Shown: positions 43,252 to 55,161 of the stretch, piece after piece
Position numbering within the stretch: position 1 is the first letter of the stretch
How the letters are laid out: the number at the start of each line of letters is the position of its first letter
DNA from: Eopsaltria australis
Lineage: Eukaryota; Chordata; Aves; Passeriformes; Petroicidae
Length of the DNA stretch: 64,000 bases
Direction of reading: 5' to 3'
NCBI GenBank assembly: GCA_034509425.1
Contig: JAVTVJ010000967.1
Coordinates: forward strand, 186,001 to 250,000
Made by a program: the position numbers and the translations under genes
The notes under the pieces: model-generated
Seen by the model: only the letters and a program-made list of their open reading frames with translations
Told to the model about the DNA's origin: nothing
The model's database searches: none

Positions 43252-45886
43252 TTAAACATTCGAGGTTATTAGAGAAATCAAAACAACAGAATTTAAGTAA
43301 TAATAGGTATGTTTCTCATAAAGAATTATGGTAGTGGTTTCCTTTCTGACCTCTAGTTGTAAACTCAGCGCTATATTCATTGCTGCCACATGGGGGCAGT
43401 GCAGGGGTGGTTTACGAGGCTTCATTGGGAAATTGCTTTGCTTTAGAGCAATGCCGAACTTGCACAGAGGCAAGAGTGTCACCATATAGAGTTTTAGGAC
43501 AGGGAGATTGGAAAATTAGTCTTTAAGTTTTGAGATAGTTTTTGTATTGGCATGTTTGCTCTCTGTGGTTTTAATAGTTTAGATATAATTTTTACATCTG
43601 TTAGTATGTACTTGTAACTGCTAGATGTTTTCAGAGGTCTGATATAATTTATTTGCCAGGTTGACCAAAGTGTCTTTACATATTTTCCTGGTTATTGGCC
43701 AGCCTCTGTTTTGTGTTGTAAAAATAAGGTTGTTGTGGATTAATTAGTAGTTAATCCACTTGGTTGTTACAATAGGCTTGTAACATTTGGGGTTTTTGTA
43801 TGAGTTTTGACTCAACCTATATGGATTTGTCGAGACTGAGTCTGCAATAACAACCACTTTCAATCTTCTTTTTGGTAAACTGTTTTTCTATTTACTTGTC
43901 AATTTAATGTTTCTCACTGACACAGCCACGGTGTAGCACCAGCCCATACAGCATATGAATTTACATATATTGTTTTTTGTATTTTCTTTTACTGCCAGTT
44001 ATACAGTTTTCAATTCTTCTATTAGTGCTTATAAAGTTTGTTTGTGGTTATTTAACCACTTCTACTTTTCATGCTTTTTCATTAGTGTGTATAAGGGTTT
44101 TGTTATTCTAGAAAATCCAGGGATATGATTTTTCTAGTATCCCAGAGTACTCATGATTTGTTGCAGTTCCTTTTTTGTTGTGGGGGTAGATAAAGTATCC
44201 AATTTTGTAATTGTTTCATTTGGAATTACAGCTTGGCCTGCTACCTATCAGATACCCAAGAATTTAACTTCTTTAGAGGGTCCTTGACACTTAATTGAGG
44301 GTACTTCTATTCTCTCTTCATTTAGTTTATTTTATATGTTTTGTGTTGTCTCACTGTGTTTTCTTCTTCCCCCCCCTACTAACACATCACCAATGTATTG
44401 GTAAAGTTGTACTCCTTCCTGGTTTTTTATTTGTTGAAGGAGTTCTGTTAAAGCATTGTGAGCGATAGTTGCAGAGTGTTTATAGCCCTGGGGAAGACGA
44501 TTAAATGTGTATTGTGTTCCTTCCCAAGTAAATGTAAATTTGGGTTTATCTTCTTCCTGAATAGGTACCATAAAAAACGACTCTTATGTTTAATACTGCC
44601 ATCTACTTGTGTGCTGATGCTTGCAGTGTAGCAGTGGGATTTGCAATGTTTGGGACAGCTGCAGTCAAAGGCCCTGTGTTTGCGTTAAGTCTCCGGTAAT
44701 CAACTGTTAAACACCATCTCCCATCTGTTTTTTTCACTGGCCAGACAGGGGAATTGTATGCAGAGTGTGTTCTAAATATGATGTCCTTCTGTTCTAAATT
44801 TTTTATTACTTTAGTTATCCCTTGTTTGGCTGCAAAGGGTATAGGGTATTGTTTGATACTAGTTACAGCAGAGGCAGGTAATATTGGGGTTATTTTTAGA
44901 AGGTTGATTTTTTATTTTGGGATTTGAAGCAAAGGCAGTGGTATTCATTAACCAATTTTGTTGTAGTGTGAGATACCACTAGTATTTGCCGTACTTTTCG
45001 TATGTAAATTTTGTCTTTGTAAGCAAGTAGAATTTGGGGAGTTGAGAGATAGAGAAAACTGGTTTGACTTCTCTAGGCAGGAGAAGTTGAGTTTCTATTG
45101 TTTATCTCTCACTTTAGCAATGTCAATTTGCATCTCTGAAGTTGCTGTTTCACTGTTTGGAACTTGGCAGCCACACATACACACGCGAGCACACAGGTAA
45201 TTCTTATGCACACAGATATACTCTAAAAGAAAAGTCAAAGTATTTGAGTGAACTCTGTTTGTGGTCACCACAGAAAAAAAATCCGGGAACTTTACCTTCC
45301 AAAAAGGGAATTTGGCATTTAGTTGAAGGCAGTCAACATGCAAATTGCTATGTGTAAATGCACTGGGGGCACCCGTAGTGGAAAGGTTTTAATTATACTA
45401 AAACAGATTCTAGCAGTGTAAGAGATAACACTTTTCATTAGAGTTAGTTTAACTAATTCTTATTTTATTTATCTTAAAAACTTAAATTTAATTTTTTTTT
45501 TTTTTGCTCCTGTATGAGTATTTGAAAGAGATTTCAAACTTTGGTGTTAGTTACAAATTTTTAAAGGTTTTCTCTGCTCTCACTAAAGAGATGAGTTGTT
45601 AGAAGTTGCTAAGATGCAGGAATGTGGGGAAGCTGGTTTGAGGGTCCAGCTTGAGGGTTTTTTTCTCTGCTGTAAAGAAGTGTTAGGGTTTGTTTTTTTT
45701 GGTTTTGTTTTTCTCTGTGAGAGGAAGGGTTTGAATTTTCGCTTTTCCTCCCCCAACTATTCAAAAGGAGCTAAGGATACTTATCCATTTCTCTACTGAA
45801 CAATCTTAGTACATTTGGAGTTCTTTTCAGTAAGGTAAGAATCATCTCTGCAGAGTTTGAGATACATACATCTGCAGGTTTGTGTT
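43252..45886 (-). pseudogene. pol: S1 pol remnant (protease?, RT, RNase H, integrase)
   Basis: Only RT is clear. The N-terminal part (PVWPVKKTDGRWCLTVDYRR) is at about 44650-44755, and the open palm piece at 44332-44571 has TFNRLPQGYKHS and the catalytic box reading YIGD at 44386-44397 instead of YIDD. Integrase-like words (STWQINYIRPLKT) appear at about 43610-43680. Protease is not recognised with confidence. Stops are dense throughout. An A/T-rich low-complexity stretch lies at 45480-45510. Confidence 0.65.
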
Positions 45887-46660
45887 TTATTTGCAAACAG
45901 TTGATTTTTCTCCAGCAGCAACAGAGGTATTTTTAGTTGACTGCATTGCTCCTCCTGGCCCATGTGTACTTATTAAGTCAGGAGGGTTTGGTTCGTGATT
46001 TAGCAGCATACTCACAGCCCAGAATCCAAAACTTTCTATATCATCCCATAATATTTCTTTTTTCCCTGTCAAACAAAATCTCCTCAGATGTTTATATTTT
46101 TCCTGGAGATTTGGTGATGGTAGCGAATTGCAGGGAAATGTGAACATATTTCTCCTTTGACCACTTTGGGGTCCCTCGGAGAGTTCAGTTTTAATTAGGG
46201 ATTTCAATTTAAGTTCTGGAATTTTTCTCTCTTTAAGAGGTAGAGGTTTGGTGTTTTGGTTAGGATGTAATTCAACATTTGAATCACCAATTTCATCAGA
46301 GTTTTTCTGAATATCATCATTTTCATCTCCAGGTGATGTTATCAACTCTGGTATTTCTTTAACATCCACAGAGTCAGGGGTTTTCAGTGATATTAATTTT
46401 TCTTCCAAGGTTTTGGTTATTTCCTTGGATTCTCTCAGCTCTTGTTTTAATTTGTCATGTTCACTTATCATTTCTTTTTGCCACTCACATGCAGCTTTTA
46501 AACATGATGCAAGTGCAAGAGCAATTACATTTTCGCCAGTTATGTTCTCCTGGAATTTTTCCCACTCAAACCAGTTGTGCACTGGAAGAGGACTAACACT
46601 GTGCCACCGTAAATAGTTTGATAAGTCTTTAGTCTGATCATTTGAATCATATATCATCAT
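45887..46660 (-). CDS. gag: S1 gag-like ORF
   Basis: Open frame of 257 residues starting right next to the primer site. The N-terminal part has Trp-rich LSNYLRWHSVSPLPVHNWFE. A coiled-coil-like stretch follows (about residues 68-95, EHDKLKQELRESKEITKTLE), then an acidic middle and a C-terminal part with LSEGPQSGQRRNMFTFPC. There is no zinc knuckle. By place and size it is the N-terminal half of Gag. The sequence after it is broken. Confidence 0.6.
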   Translation of the reverse strand: MMIYDSNDQTKDLSNYLRWHSVSPLPVHNWFEWEKFQENITGENVIALALASCLKAACEWQKEMISEHDKLKQELRESKEITKTLEEKLISLKTPDSVDVKEIPELITSPGDENDDIQKNSDEIGDSNVELHPNQNTKPLPLKERKIPELKLKSLIKTELSEGPQSGQRRNMFTFPCNSLPSPNLQEKYKHLRRFCLTGKKEILWDDIESFGFWAVSMLLNHEPNPPDLISTHGPGGAMQSTKNTSVAAGEKSTVCK

Positions 46661-46678
46661 CCTGCCTTGACTACGCCA
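46661..46678 (-). promoter_or_regulatory. S1 primer-binding site (tRNA-Ser-like)
   Basis: The minus strand reads TGGCGTAGTCAAGGCAGG, four bases inside the LTR. TGGCGTAGTC and GGCAGGAT both match the 3' end of tRNA-Ser(UGA), with an extra AA between them. The gag-like ATG (46658-46660) follows with no gap. Confidence 0.65.
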
Positions 46679-46682
46679 AAAT

Positions 46683-47386
46683 TGTTACGAATGGATGTGG
46701 GAGTTAAATATCAGTCCTTGCCTCCTGCCCAGGCCTTGGCAGTAGGTAGTAACCTTATTGAGGTAACCAGCACCCCAAAACCCACTTTCGTGTATAAGTT
46801 CTTTTAATGATGACTGATTCTGTCTATTATAGAATGAAACATTTATTAATAGACGGGGAAACTAACAGATATAAGACTTAAAAGCAAACCAATACTACAC
46901 AGGAATAAAACAAAAAGAGAGACTACTAGTAGTTTAATATATACAGTGCACGAGAATGGTACCTTTTTCAGTTACAGCTAGTGAAGAAATAGCATAAGCT
47001 TAGGATATAATGTATCTTACAGTCCAATTTGTTGGTGCAGCTCATCGAGATCCTTTCCCTCAATCCCCGGGGAAGTAACCACGAAGCCTGCATCCAAACT
47101 TCGGGGAGAAGCTTCAAACACTTTAGGGTGTGAGAGACTTCTGTCCCAGTGTTAGCTCGTGTATCTTTTATAGTGTAAAACCGTGACTCTTAAGTCAGTG
47201 ATTTTTCCTTTATCTCTCCTTTCATCAGCTCTGCAGACTAAGATGTTGATTCTTAGCTGAGGCTTGAGCCCTCTGGTGCCAGAGATGACCCCTGCTGGGC
47301 CTTCCTGCCCTTGGGTTATCTCTTTATGCACCCATTATCTGTGGCACACAGAAGGAGGAGGTGAGGGAGGTAGACGTCATGCCACA
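46683..47386 (-). repeat. S1 5' LTR
   Basis: 704 bp, same borders as the 3' LTR, followed by the TSD GCCAC and then CR1 copy E. Confidence 0.9.
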
Positions 47387-47391
47387 GCCAC

Positions 47392-47561
47392 TAGGTTGGT
47401 CAGGCAGGACTTGCCCTTGGTGAAGCCATGCTGACTGTCCCGAATCACTTCCCTATCCTCCCTGTGCTTTAGAATAGCTTCCAGGAGGATCTCTTCCATG
47501 ATCTTCCCAGGCACAGAGGGGAGGCTGACAGGTCAGTAGTTCTCAGGGTCCTCCTGGGATG
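47392..47561 (-). mobile_element. CR1 copy E, part 2
   Basis: Continuation of copy E: antisense CR1 RT start (AGGCAGGACTTGCCCTTGG, GAAGCCATGCTGACTG) to about CAGGGTCCTCCTGGGATG. Confidence 0.85.
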
Positions 47562-48097
47562 AAGAAAATTCATAGAAAGGAATACTATAAAGACTGGTAC
47601 AGTAGTTAGGGCATGAGATTTTCCAGCAGTCTTACATTCTCTTTCAGGGTTTTTCTTCTCCTTTGCCATGTGTGGGCCATTTTATGTTAACCTTTAGGAA
47701 ATTATTTTTCTTACAGTTCCTCACTATCTTCTTCTGTTTTACTTGTGAGGACATTTGTCAAAATTAATATTTTTTTATACTTTTCATGTTATTTTAATCA
47801 ATAGATGTTTTTCATTTTTTTGCATTATTTAATTAATGACTCTTTTAGGGGTAAACAATAAGTTGCAGATAACTACTTTTTTCCAGATCAACATGATAAC
47901 AAAAAAATTATTCACAGTAACTTTACAGTTACTACATCATCTTAAACTTGCTGACACAATCCAAGTTATTAAGCCCTTGCTGCTTCCTGACAAGAAACAA
48001 ATGGGCTAGTTTAGAGGCGATATTAAACTTGCTTTCACTAGTTCTTTTTTTATTAAAAGCCTCAGTGTTCAACTTTTGTGTGTGGTTTGGTTTTTAG
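47562..48097 (+). other. CERT1 intron, unique-looking
   Basis: AT-rich intron ending in a good polypyrimidine tract and TTTTTAG acceptor. Nothing else is recognised. Confidence 0.6.
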
Positions 48098-49443
<1,346 letters not shown>

Positions 49444-50010
49444 TGTCATGGTTTAACCCCAGCTGACAACCAAGTACCATGCATCTGCTTGCTCACTTCC
49501 CCTTTGTTCCCAATGGGATGGGGAGGAGAATCAGGAAAGAAAAGAAAATAGAACTCATGGGTTGAGATAAGAACAGTTCATTTGACACAAAGTAAAAGAT
49601 AATAGTAATAAGAAGGAGAGGGAGAGAGGGAGATATAATCTAAGAAAGACAAGTGATGCACAATACAATTGTTCACTACCCGCTGACTGATGCCCAGCCT
49701 GTTCACAAGCTGTGATCAGCCGCCTCTTCCAGGTAACTCCCCCCAGTTTATATACTGGGCATGACATTCTATGGTGTGGAATATCCGTTTGGCCAGTTTG
49801 GGTCAGTTGTCCTAGCTGTGCTTCCTCCCAGCCTTTTGTGCAGCTCCTCACTGGCAGAGCATGACACTGAAAAGTCCTTGCTTTGGATAAGCACTCCTTA
49901 GCAACAAGCAAAACATCAGTGTGTTATCAACATTATTCTCATACTGAATCCAAAACACAGCTCTGTACCAGCTACTGAGAAGAAAATGAACTTTATCCCA
50001 GCCAAAACCA
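49444..50010 (-). repeat. ERVL-type solo LTR
   Basis: It starts TGTCATGGTTTAACCCCAGC, the well-known start of many avian ERVL LTRs on the antisense side, and ends near CCCAGCCAAAACCA, where the usual final ATGACA is missing. About 567 bp. No TSD can be shown. Confidence 0.8.
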
Positions 50011-50643
50011 CTAATCTTTATTTTGAAAAACAATAGATTATTAGTTTTCATAGGAACAATAAATTCTTTATAAAAAGCAAAGGTTCTGCTATAATGAATG
50101 CTCCTGAGATGTATTGGCTGTAGCTAGAGCAGAGCGCACACTGAAAGTCCTAGTAGACTCAGGTGCGGATGCCTACATCTCTCTGAATTGTTCTTCCCAG
50201 AGCACAGCTTATTTTATTCATGCACTCTTCTGAGGCATTAATATTCATTCCCATGTTTGTTCTGGCAGCCTGAAACTTTTGATAGTGAGAAAACAATAGA
50301 TAACTACCATTCTACTTCTCTGAGAACTTTCTAGTCTAAAAGAGTAGATAGTTGTTCAATTGTGGCTCCTTGCTTATCCAGTTGTAACACCAAGCTAATG
50401 TTCTTCTTGCCATCAAATCAAGTGCTAAATTTCGACACTGAGCAAATGTTAGTCTCCTGATGGTTTCTGAAAGTAATGTTGATAGTGGTCAAAAAAAAAA
50501 GAAGGGAGGAGGCTGTGTGTCTTGACTGTTATAGGAAAAAATCTTAAATGCTGCTTAGCCATGAAGATGCTCTTAATTCTTTTTTGCACACTAAAGACTT
50601 GGGAAAGTTTTCTCACTCCCATAACACACTTTCTCACATTTAG
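50011..50643 (+). other. CERT1 intron, unique-looking
   Basis: No repeat is recognised. It ends in the acceptor CACATTTAG. Confidence 0.6.
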
Positions 50644-50727
50644 TGGTAGAAGATGATGAAGATGATTTCCCTGCAATGCGTTCTGATGGGGATTTTTTAC
50701 ATAATAGTAACAGCGGTAACGAAAAAT
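50644..50727 (+). CDS. CERT1: CERT1 exon: acidic linker
   Basis: An 84-bp exon. It completes the split valine, reads [20 protein letters not shown] to SGNEK, and ends with the first base of the next codon (T), followed by GTAAGT. In known CERT1 the next residue is leucine, which fits the split. It is acidic and Ser/Asp-rich, part of the flexible linker before the FFAT motif. The next exon is not found before 64000, so this intron is over 13 kb. Confidence 0.93.
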
Positions 50728-51490
50728 GTAAGTGTGTCAACTTTTTCACTGAAAATTCGTATGAATGGTATGATAAGCCTGATACAAGATGGGTATTTAT
50801 GTTCTTTTCTAAGCAGAAAATGACAAGAATAGTTATTTGAATGTATGTGACAGGACATTCTTATTTGTGCTAAGATAATAATGAAAAGCAGTTAAGGAAT
50901 TATAATCTGAGTTATTCTTAACTCACACAAATATTAATGCAAGACTGTCAAGCTGGAATTTCCTATTTGTGTCCAAAGCTATTTCCACCACAAAAATCTG
51001 TTGAAACAGCTTCATCATTTGTATACTGGGAACTGAGATTTGTAACAGGCAATTGCAGTTTTTCTTGCAAGTATTATCTGCTTTAGGAGTGTGGTGAAGC
51101 ACAATGGTTTTCCAGGTAGGTGTGCCTCATTATGGTTTTTCTAACTTGTATGTCTATGTAATGATTAAGTCAACATTGTACTGAATCTCACTCATCCTAA
51201 TTTTAGCACTTTAAAACTCTATTTCTCATTGCTATGCTGAACAGAATTCTGATTTTTTTCTTATCTTAAATGATCTGATTATACTTATTGTACTCACTGC
51301 ATCCATTCACTAAATGTGAATTCCTCACACAAGTCTTGCTTTTTTAGAAATCTGATACATCTGGCCTGCCAGAAGTTGTGTATCCATTTAAAAAATCTAT
51401 TTGCATTCTTCTACTTTCTCTTGTTTCCTGGCTGAAATTATTTCTGTATTGACATTCTATAATGGTTAAAAAATCAGTATTTGTTAGACT
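50728..51490 (+). other. CERT1 intron, unique-looking
   Basis: AT-rich intron with no repeat or exon recognised. Confidence 0.6.
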
Positions 51491-51495
51491 GTGGT

Positions 51496-52023
51496 TGTTA
51501 CGGTTTTGAGGTTTGGGAATCAAAATTAGGTATGAAGATTAATTTTGTAGTTTAGATTATTTGATTTTGTTGTGAGATAAGGATTAATAGTAGGCAAAAG
51601 CAGGTTAATACTTTAAGGAGTACAAAAAGGAATTTTATTAACAGATGTAAAACAGGAATAATAATTAGGCATCAACACTAAACTTTTCAGAACACTCTTT
51701 TCCCCTCCCCACCTTTCTTATCTTCTTTCTTGTTGACTACACAAAAGTTAACACTTCAACTTATAGTTAATCTACCACCTCTGGAACTTCACAGTTTTCT
51801 TAATTTATGTAGAGAGAGAAGCTTTCTTTTGTTTTATCATGTTGACTCCCATAGGAAACACAGTTTCTATGGTTATTAGCTTTCTAGTAAGCGATTCTCT
51901 CTTTGAAGAGAGGTATTTGCTTTTCTAGACTCCTTCTCATTTCAGTAGCTTTCCCAGGGCCACACCAATGGACATATGATGGTCATTGAGGTGTTCTTTT
52001 TGAGAGCAAATGTTTCTATTACA
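51496..52023 (-). repeat. Probable solo LTR
   Basis: A 528-bp segment with ends TGTTACGG...CTATTACA, flanked by GTGGT and GTGCT (4-of-5 TSD). GGAATTTTATTAAC near the left gives an antisense AATAAAA signal. AT-rich. The family is not known to me. Confidence 0.6.
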
Positions 52024-52028
52024 GTGCT

Positions 52029-52437
52029 AACGACATCCCCTTACTTCATCATTAACAACACAAGTCTTCTTCTACTGTTTTCCTGGGGCGAGGAAAGAAA
52101 AATCTTAATACACAAAAGTCTCAGTCTACTGCTTATAGCTTAAAACATTATATTCCCTTTTTCTCACTTCTTTTAGACCATTATTCATATATTACAGGGT
52201 GTATTACAGCTAACTTTATCAACATGTTTTTACAAAAGAACTTTCAGCAGTAAAGCACTCTTCATCTCTTTTTTCTTTGAAAAAAATAAGCTTAGTTATA
52301 TTTATTAACTTAAAGTCTCTATGTTGTACCTTTTGTAGGTGCCTTTATTTTTATGCTCTTTCTGTGGGAGAAGGAGAAATGAATGCTTTTTAAAGTCTTA
52401 TTCTGATACTAGAAAGAAACAGTTAATTTGTTTTTCA
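52029..52437 (+). other. CERT1 intron, unassigned
   Basis: Pyrimidine-rich at first, then ordinary AT-rich intron. Nothing is recognised. Confidence 0.5.
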
Positions 52438-53115
52438 GCTGGGCAATGGTCACGTGGCTTTTGCCCGCCTGGTTTGAATGTCGTTAAGTCCGTGCCTGAA
52501 CTCAAGGAAAAGAGTCTGTCCATGCTGGCTCTCATCTAAGCCGCGTTTGAAATCGCAAGGGTCCAGCGGGACCGCTTCCGTGCTGCAGGGGGCTGGTTTA
52601 AACCCCCTTCCGTGCCGAAGTGTGCGTGGGGGCTGCCTGGCAGAAGCTGTGCTCGAGCTGTGAGAGAGGCTTAATTCAAGTCCTTTCTCCCTCCCGCGCA
52701 GAGTTGCAAGGAGTAAACGAAACCGCACCCGAGCTGCGGGAAGGGCTCAGTCTGAGCTCCTTTTGTTTTCTCTCCCGTGCTGAGTTTGCTGTGGGGCTAA
52801 TTGGGCGGGGCGCTCCTGAGGTCCACGGGGCTTGACCCCAAACCTTCTTTCCTGTTGGGCCGTGCCGCGGAGGGGGGGGGGAAACCAGCCTGGCCCAGAC
52901 TAGACAGACAGAGCTGGCGAAGTTCTTTAGCCAAGGACAGCAAGATGAAGCAGCTTGAGTTTTCTCTTTCTCTCTCTCTCCTCCCCCTCCCCCCCACAAC
53001 ATGTGGGTTAGCAGTTCCCAGACCATGTGGTCTGGGAGAGACCTTACCCAGCTAGTGCGGAGGAGAGCAGCGTCTTTCTTCTGTGAACCGGAAGCCTCAA
53101 AGAGGGCTTCTTCAG
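52438..53115. other. CpG- and GC-rich block in intron
   Basis: About 680 bases with many CpG sites (GCCGCG, GCGCAG, CCCGCGC, GGCGGGGCGC), in sharp contrast to AT-rich DNA on both sides. It has repeated GAGCTG(C/T)GGGAAGG/GTGCTGAG-like words, a G-run (52872-52880) and a CT-rich run (52965-52995). It could be a CpG island, a worn GC-rich LTR or a repeat unknown to me. No convincing ORF. Confidence 0.5.
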
Positions 53116-53588
53116 GTGCTTTCCTGGTTTTATGAATTTTTTAGGTAGACGGAGTTTATGCTGGCTACCTCATTTCCGACTCCACCTCCTCTTTCTACAC
53201 TGGGAATTTTTAACAGCGATTACCCTACGACATTTGTTCACAAAACTTTCAAGCAGTACAGTTGCAAATCTGATTGAATTTCCAAAAGAAGTACTTAGCA
53301 AAAGCATTTTTTAAATTGTAGACACTTTCTTCAAGAATCTGAAAAATATATGTGCAAAATAAGCCTTTTCTGTCTTCTGTTTTCTTTTATCTGGCTCTAG
53401 TTCCCCATGTGTTGCATGTTTCCTTGCTGTATTTAAGTTTTTTTTTCTAGATTATTGCCAAAACTGTTAGGAGGAAAGGAATTGGAACGACTTACAGTAT
53501 ACTTCCAGAGCACTAAAAATATGAGTAGATTTCTTTTCAATCATATAAACTGCTTGTTCTGCTAAAGATAATTTGTAGTGCTCAGGAG
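53116..53588 (+). other. CERT1 intron, unassigned
   Basis: AT-rich, no feature recognised; it borders the E3 fragment. Confidence 0.5.
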
Positions 53589-54617
53589 AGGGTATTTCAA
53601 GGAGCCAAAAGGGTATTGTTGAGCTTTTGGGATAGCTGCTGTAGAGACAGAATAAATGAGACAGTTGAATACCCTGCCTGCTCTCTCAGAGGACCCTTCT
53701 GCTGTGGGACTGCTGAGGGTCCAAGAACAATAGGTATTGATCTCTACCACAACAGTGCACCATTGACAATACTCCACCAACTGGGACTCTGTGATCCCCA
53801 TCCATGAGATGATTCATGAACCGGAGAGCCAGGGGGTGGTCAGCAAGACTCGCTCACCATTTCATAGTCTTATATGGCCAGTGCTTAAGTCCAATGGAGA
53901 GTGGAGACTGACAGTAGACTATCATGGCCTGAACGAAGTTACACCATCACTGAGTGCTGTTGTGCCAGACATGCTGGAACTTCAGTATGAACTGGAGTCC
54001 AAGGCAGCAAAGTGGTGCCACCATCGACAATGCTAATGGGTCTTTCTCCATTCCTTTAATAGCACAGTTCAGGCCACAGTTTGCTTTCACCTGGAGGGGT
54101 GTCCAGTACACCTGGAACTGACTGCCCCAGGGGTGGAAAAACAGCCCCACTCTTTGCTGTGGACTGAGCCAGGCTGCACTGGAAAAAGGTGACGCTCCTG
54201 AACACCTGCAGTACACTGATGACATCATCGTGTGGGGCAACAGAGCAGAGGAAGTTTTTGGAGAAAGAGGAAAAGATAATCCAAATCCTCCTGAAAGATT
54301 ATTTTGCCATAAAACAGAGTAAGGTCAAGGGACCTGCCCAGAAAATTCAATTTTGAGGAGTAAAATGGAAAGATGGACGTGACCAGATTCCAGTGGATGT
54401 GGTCAACAAAATAGCAGCTATGTCCCCCATGACCAGCGAGAAGGAAACACAGGCTTTCCTAGGTGCTGTGGGTTTTTGGAGAATGCATATCCCAGAGTAC
54501 AGTCAAATTGTAATCCCTCTCTATCATGTGACCTGGAAGAAGGATTTCAAATGGGGCCCTGAACAAGAACAAGCTTTAGAACAAATTAAACAGCAAATTG
54601 TTCATGCAATAGCCTAA
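53589..54617 (+). pseudogene. pol: E3: ERV-L-like pol fragment
   Basis: Plus-strand piece of protease end and RT, about 1.0 kb. It shows WRLTVDYHGLNEVTPS, a frameshift near 54015, YTDD in place of YIDD at about 54212-54223, and FWRMHIPEYSQIV in an open piece (54393-54617). The reading stops in the RT connection (QQIVHAIA) exactly where the A1 LTR begins. The left border near 53589 is not sharp. It is closely related to E2 pol. Confidence 0.85.
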
Positions 54618-55161
54618 TGCAGAGGGGATAGGATAGGCCTTTGCGTCTTCCGAAAGTGTCTCTATGGCTCCGAGATCACTTCAGCCAGTATATCTTGGTA
54701 CTGTGCAGGCAGACCCTTTCTCTCGCTCGTGCCGGTGGAAGGCGCAAACACACACTCACCCAAAAGCCTTCAATAGCTCTTGCATGGCCAGAGACAAAGA
54801 ATTCAGAGGGCCCAAATGCCATGGATATTCAAAGATGATTTATTCCTCAAGGGGTCCAGAGCGAAAGAGGGCGAGTGGCCTCAAGCGACCATGGATATAG
54901 AGATACAGGGCCAATGGACTGAGGGCACAGGGGCGGGGAAAAGGCAGGGGGATACAACGACCACCAATGGGGAGAAGGGAGGGGCAGAGTGAGGGACCAG
55001 GTCAGGCCCAACCAACATAGGAGGATTAACATAGCCTAGGGAGAGACCATCCGATATTCAGGGGGTAACTTTAAACCTCGGAGCTATCCCACCAGCCTGC
55101 CTCTGCTGTCATGGGACCTCTCAGCTTCTTGGTAGTTCCCGAGGTGGTCTCAAGCACCACA
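54618..55161 (-). repeat. A1 3' LTR
   Basis: About 544 bp. The right border is firm: on the minus strand the purine tract AGAGAAGGGGGAGA (55162-55175) is followed by TGTGGTGCTTGAG. The left border is placed at TGCAGAGG where E3 stops. It resembles the solo LTR at 8707-9291. Confidence 0.75.

Larger units (their letters stand above)
41233..47386 (-). mobile_element. S1: young minus-strand ERV in CR1, TSD GCCAC
   Basis: Complete provirus with two 704-bp LTRs (41233-41936 and 46683-47386) that I count as differing at 8 sites (1.1%). Perfect 5-bp TSDs GCCAC (41228-41232 and 47387-47391) interrupt CR1 copy E. Right to left it has a tRNA-Ser-like primer site, gag, degraded pol, and a small membrane ORF in the env position. 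The 5-bp TSD and the RT (RLPQGYKHSATIAHNALTEL) suggest class III. The interior is AT-rich and heavily broken despite the young LTRs. Confidence 0.9.

Noticed and set aside
52339..53055. Alternative CERT1 exon in the GC-rich block
   Set aside because: None of the frames matches known CERT1 sequence after the acidic linker (the expected next residues are absent), and splice borders are not convincing.
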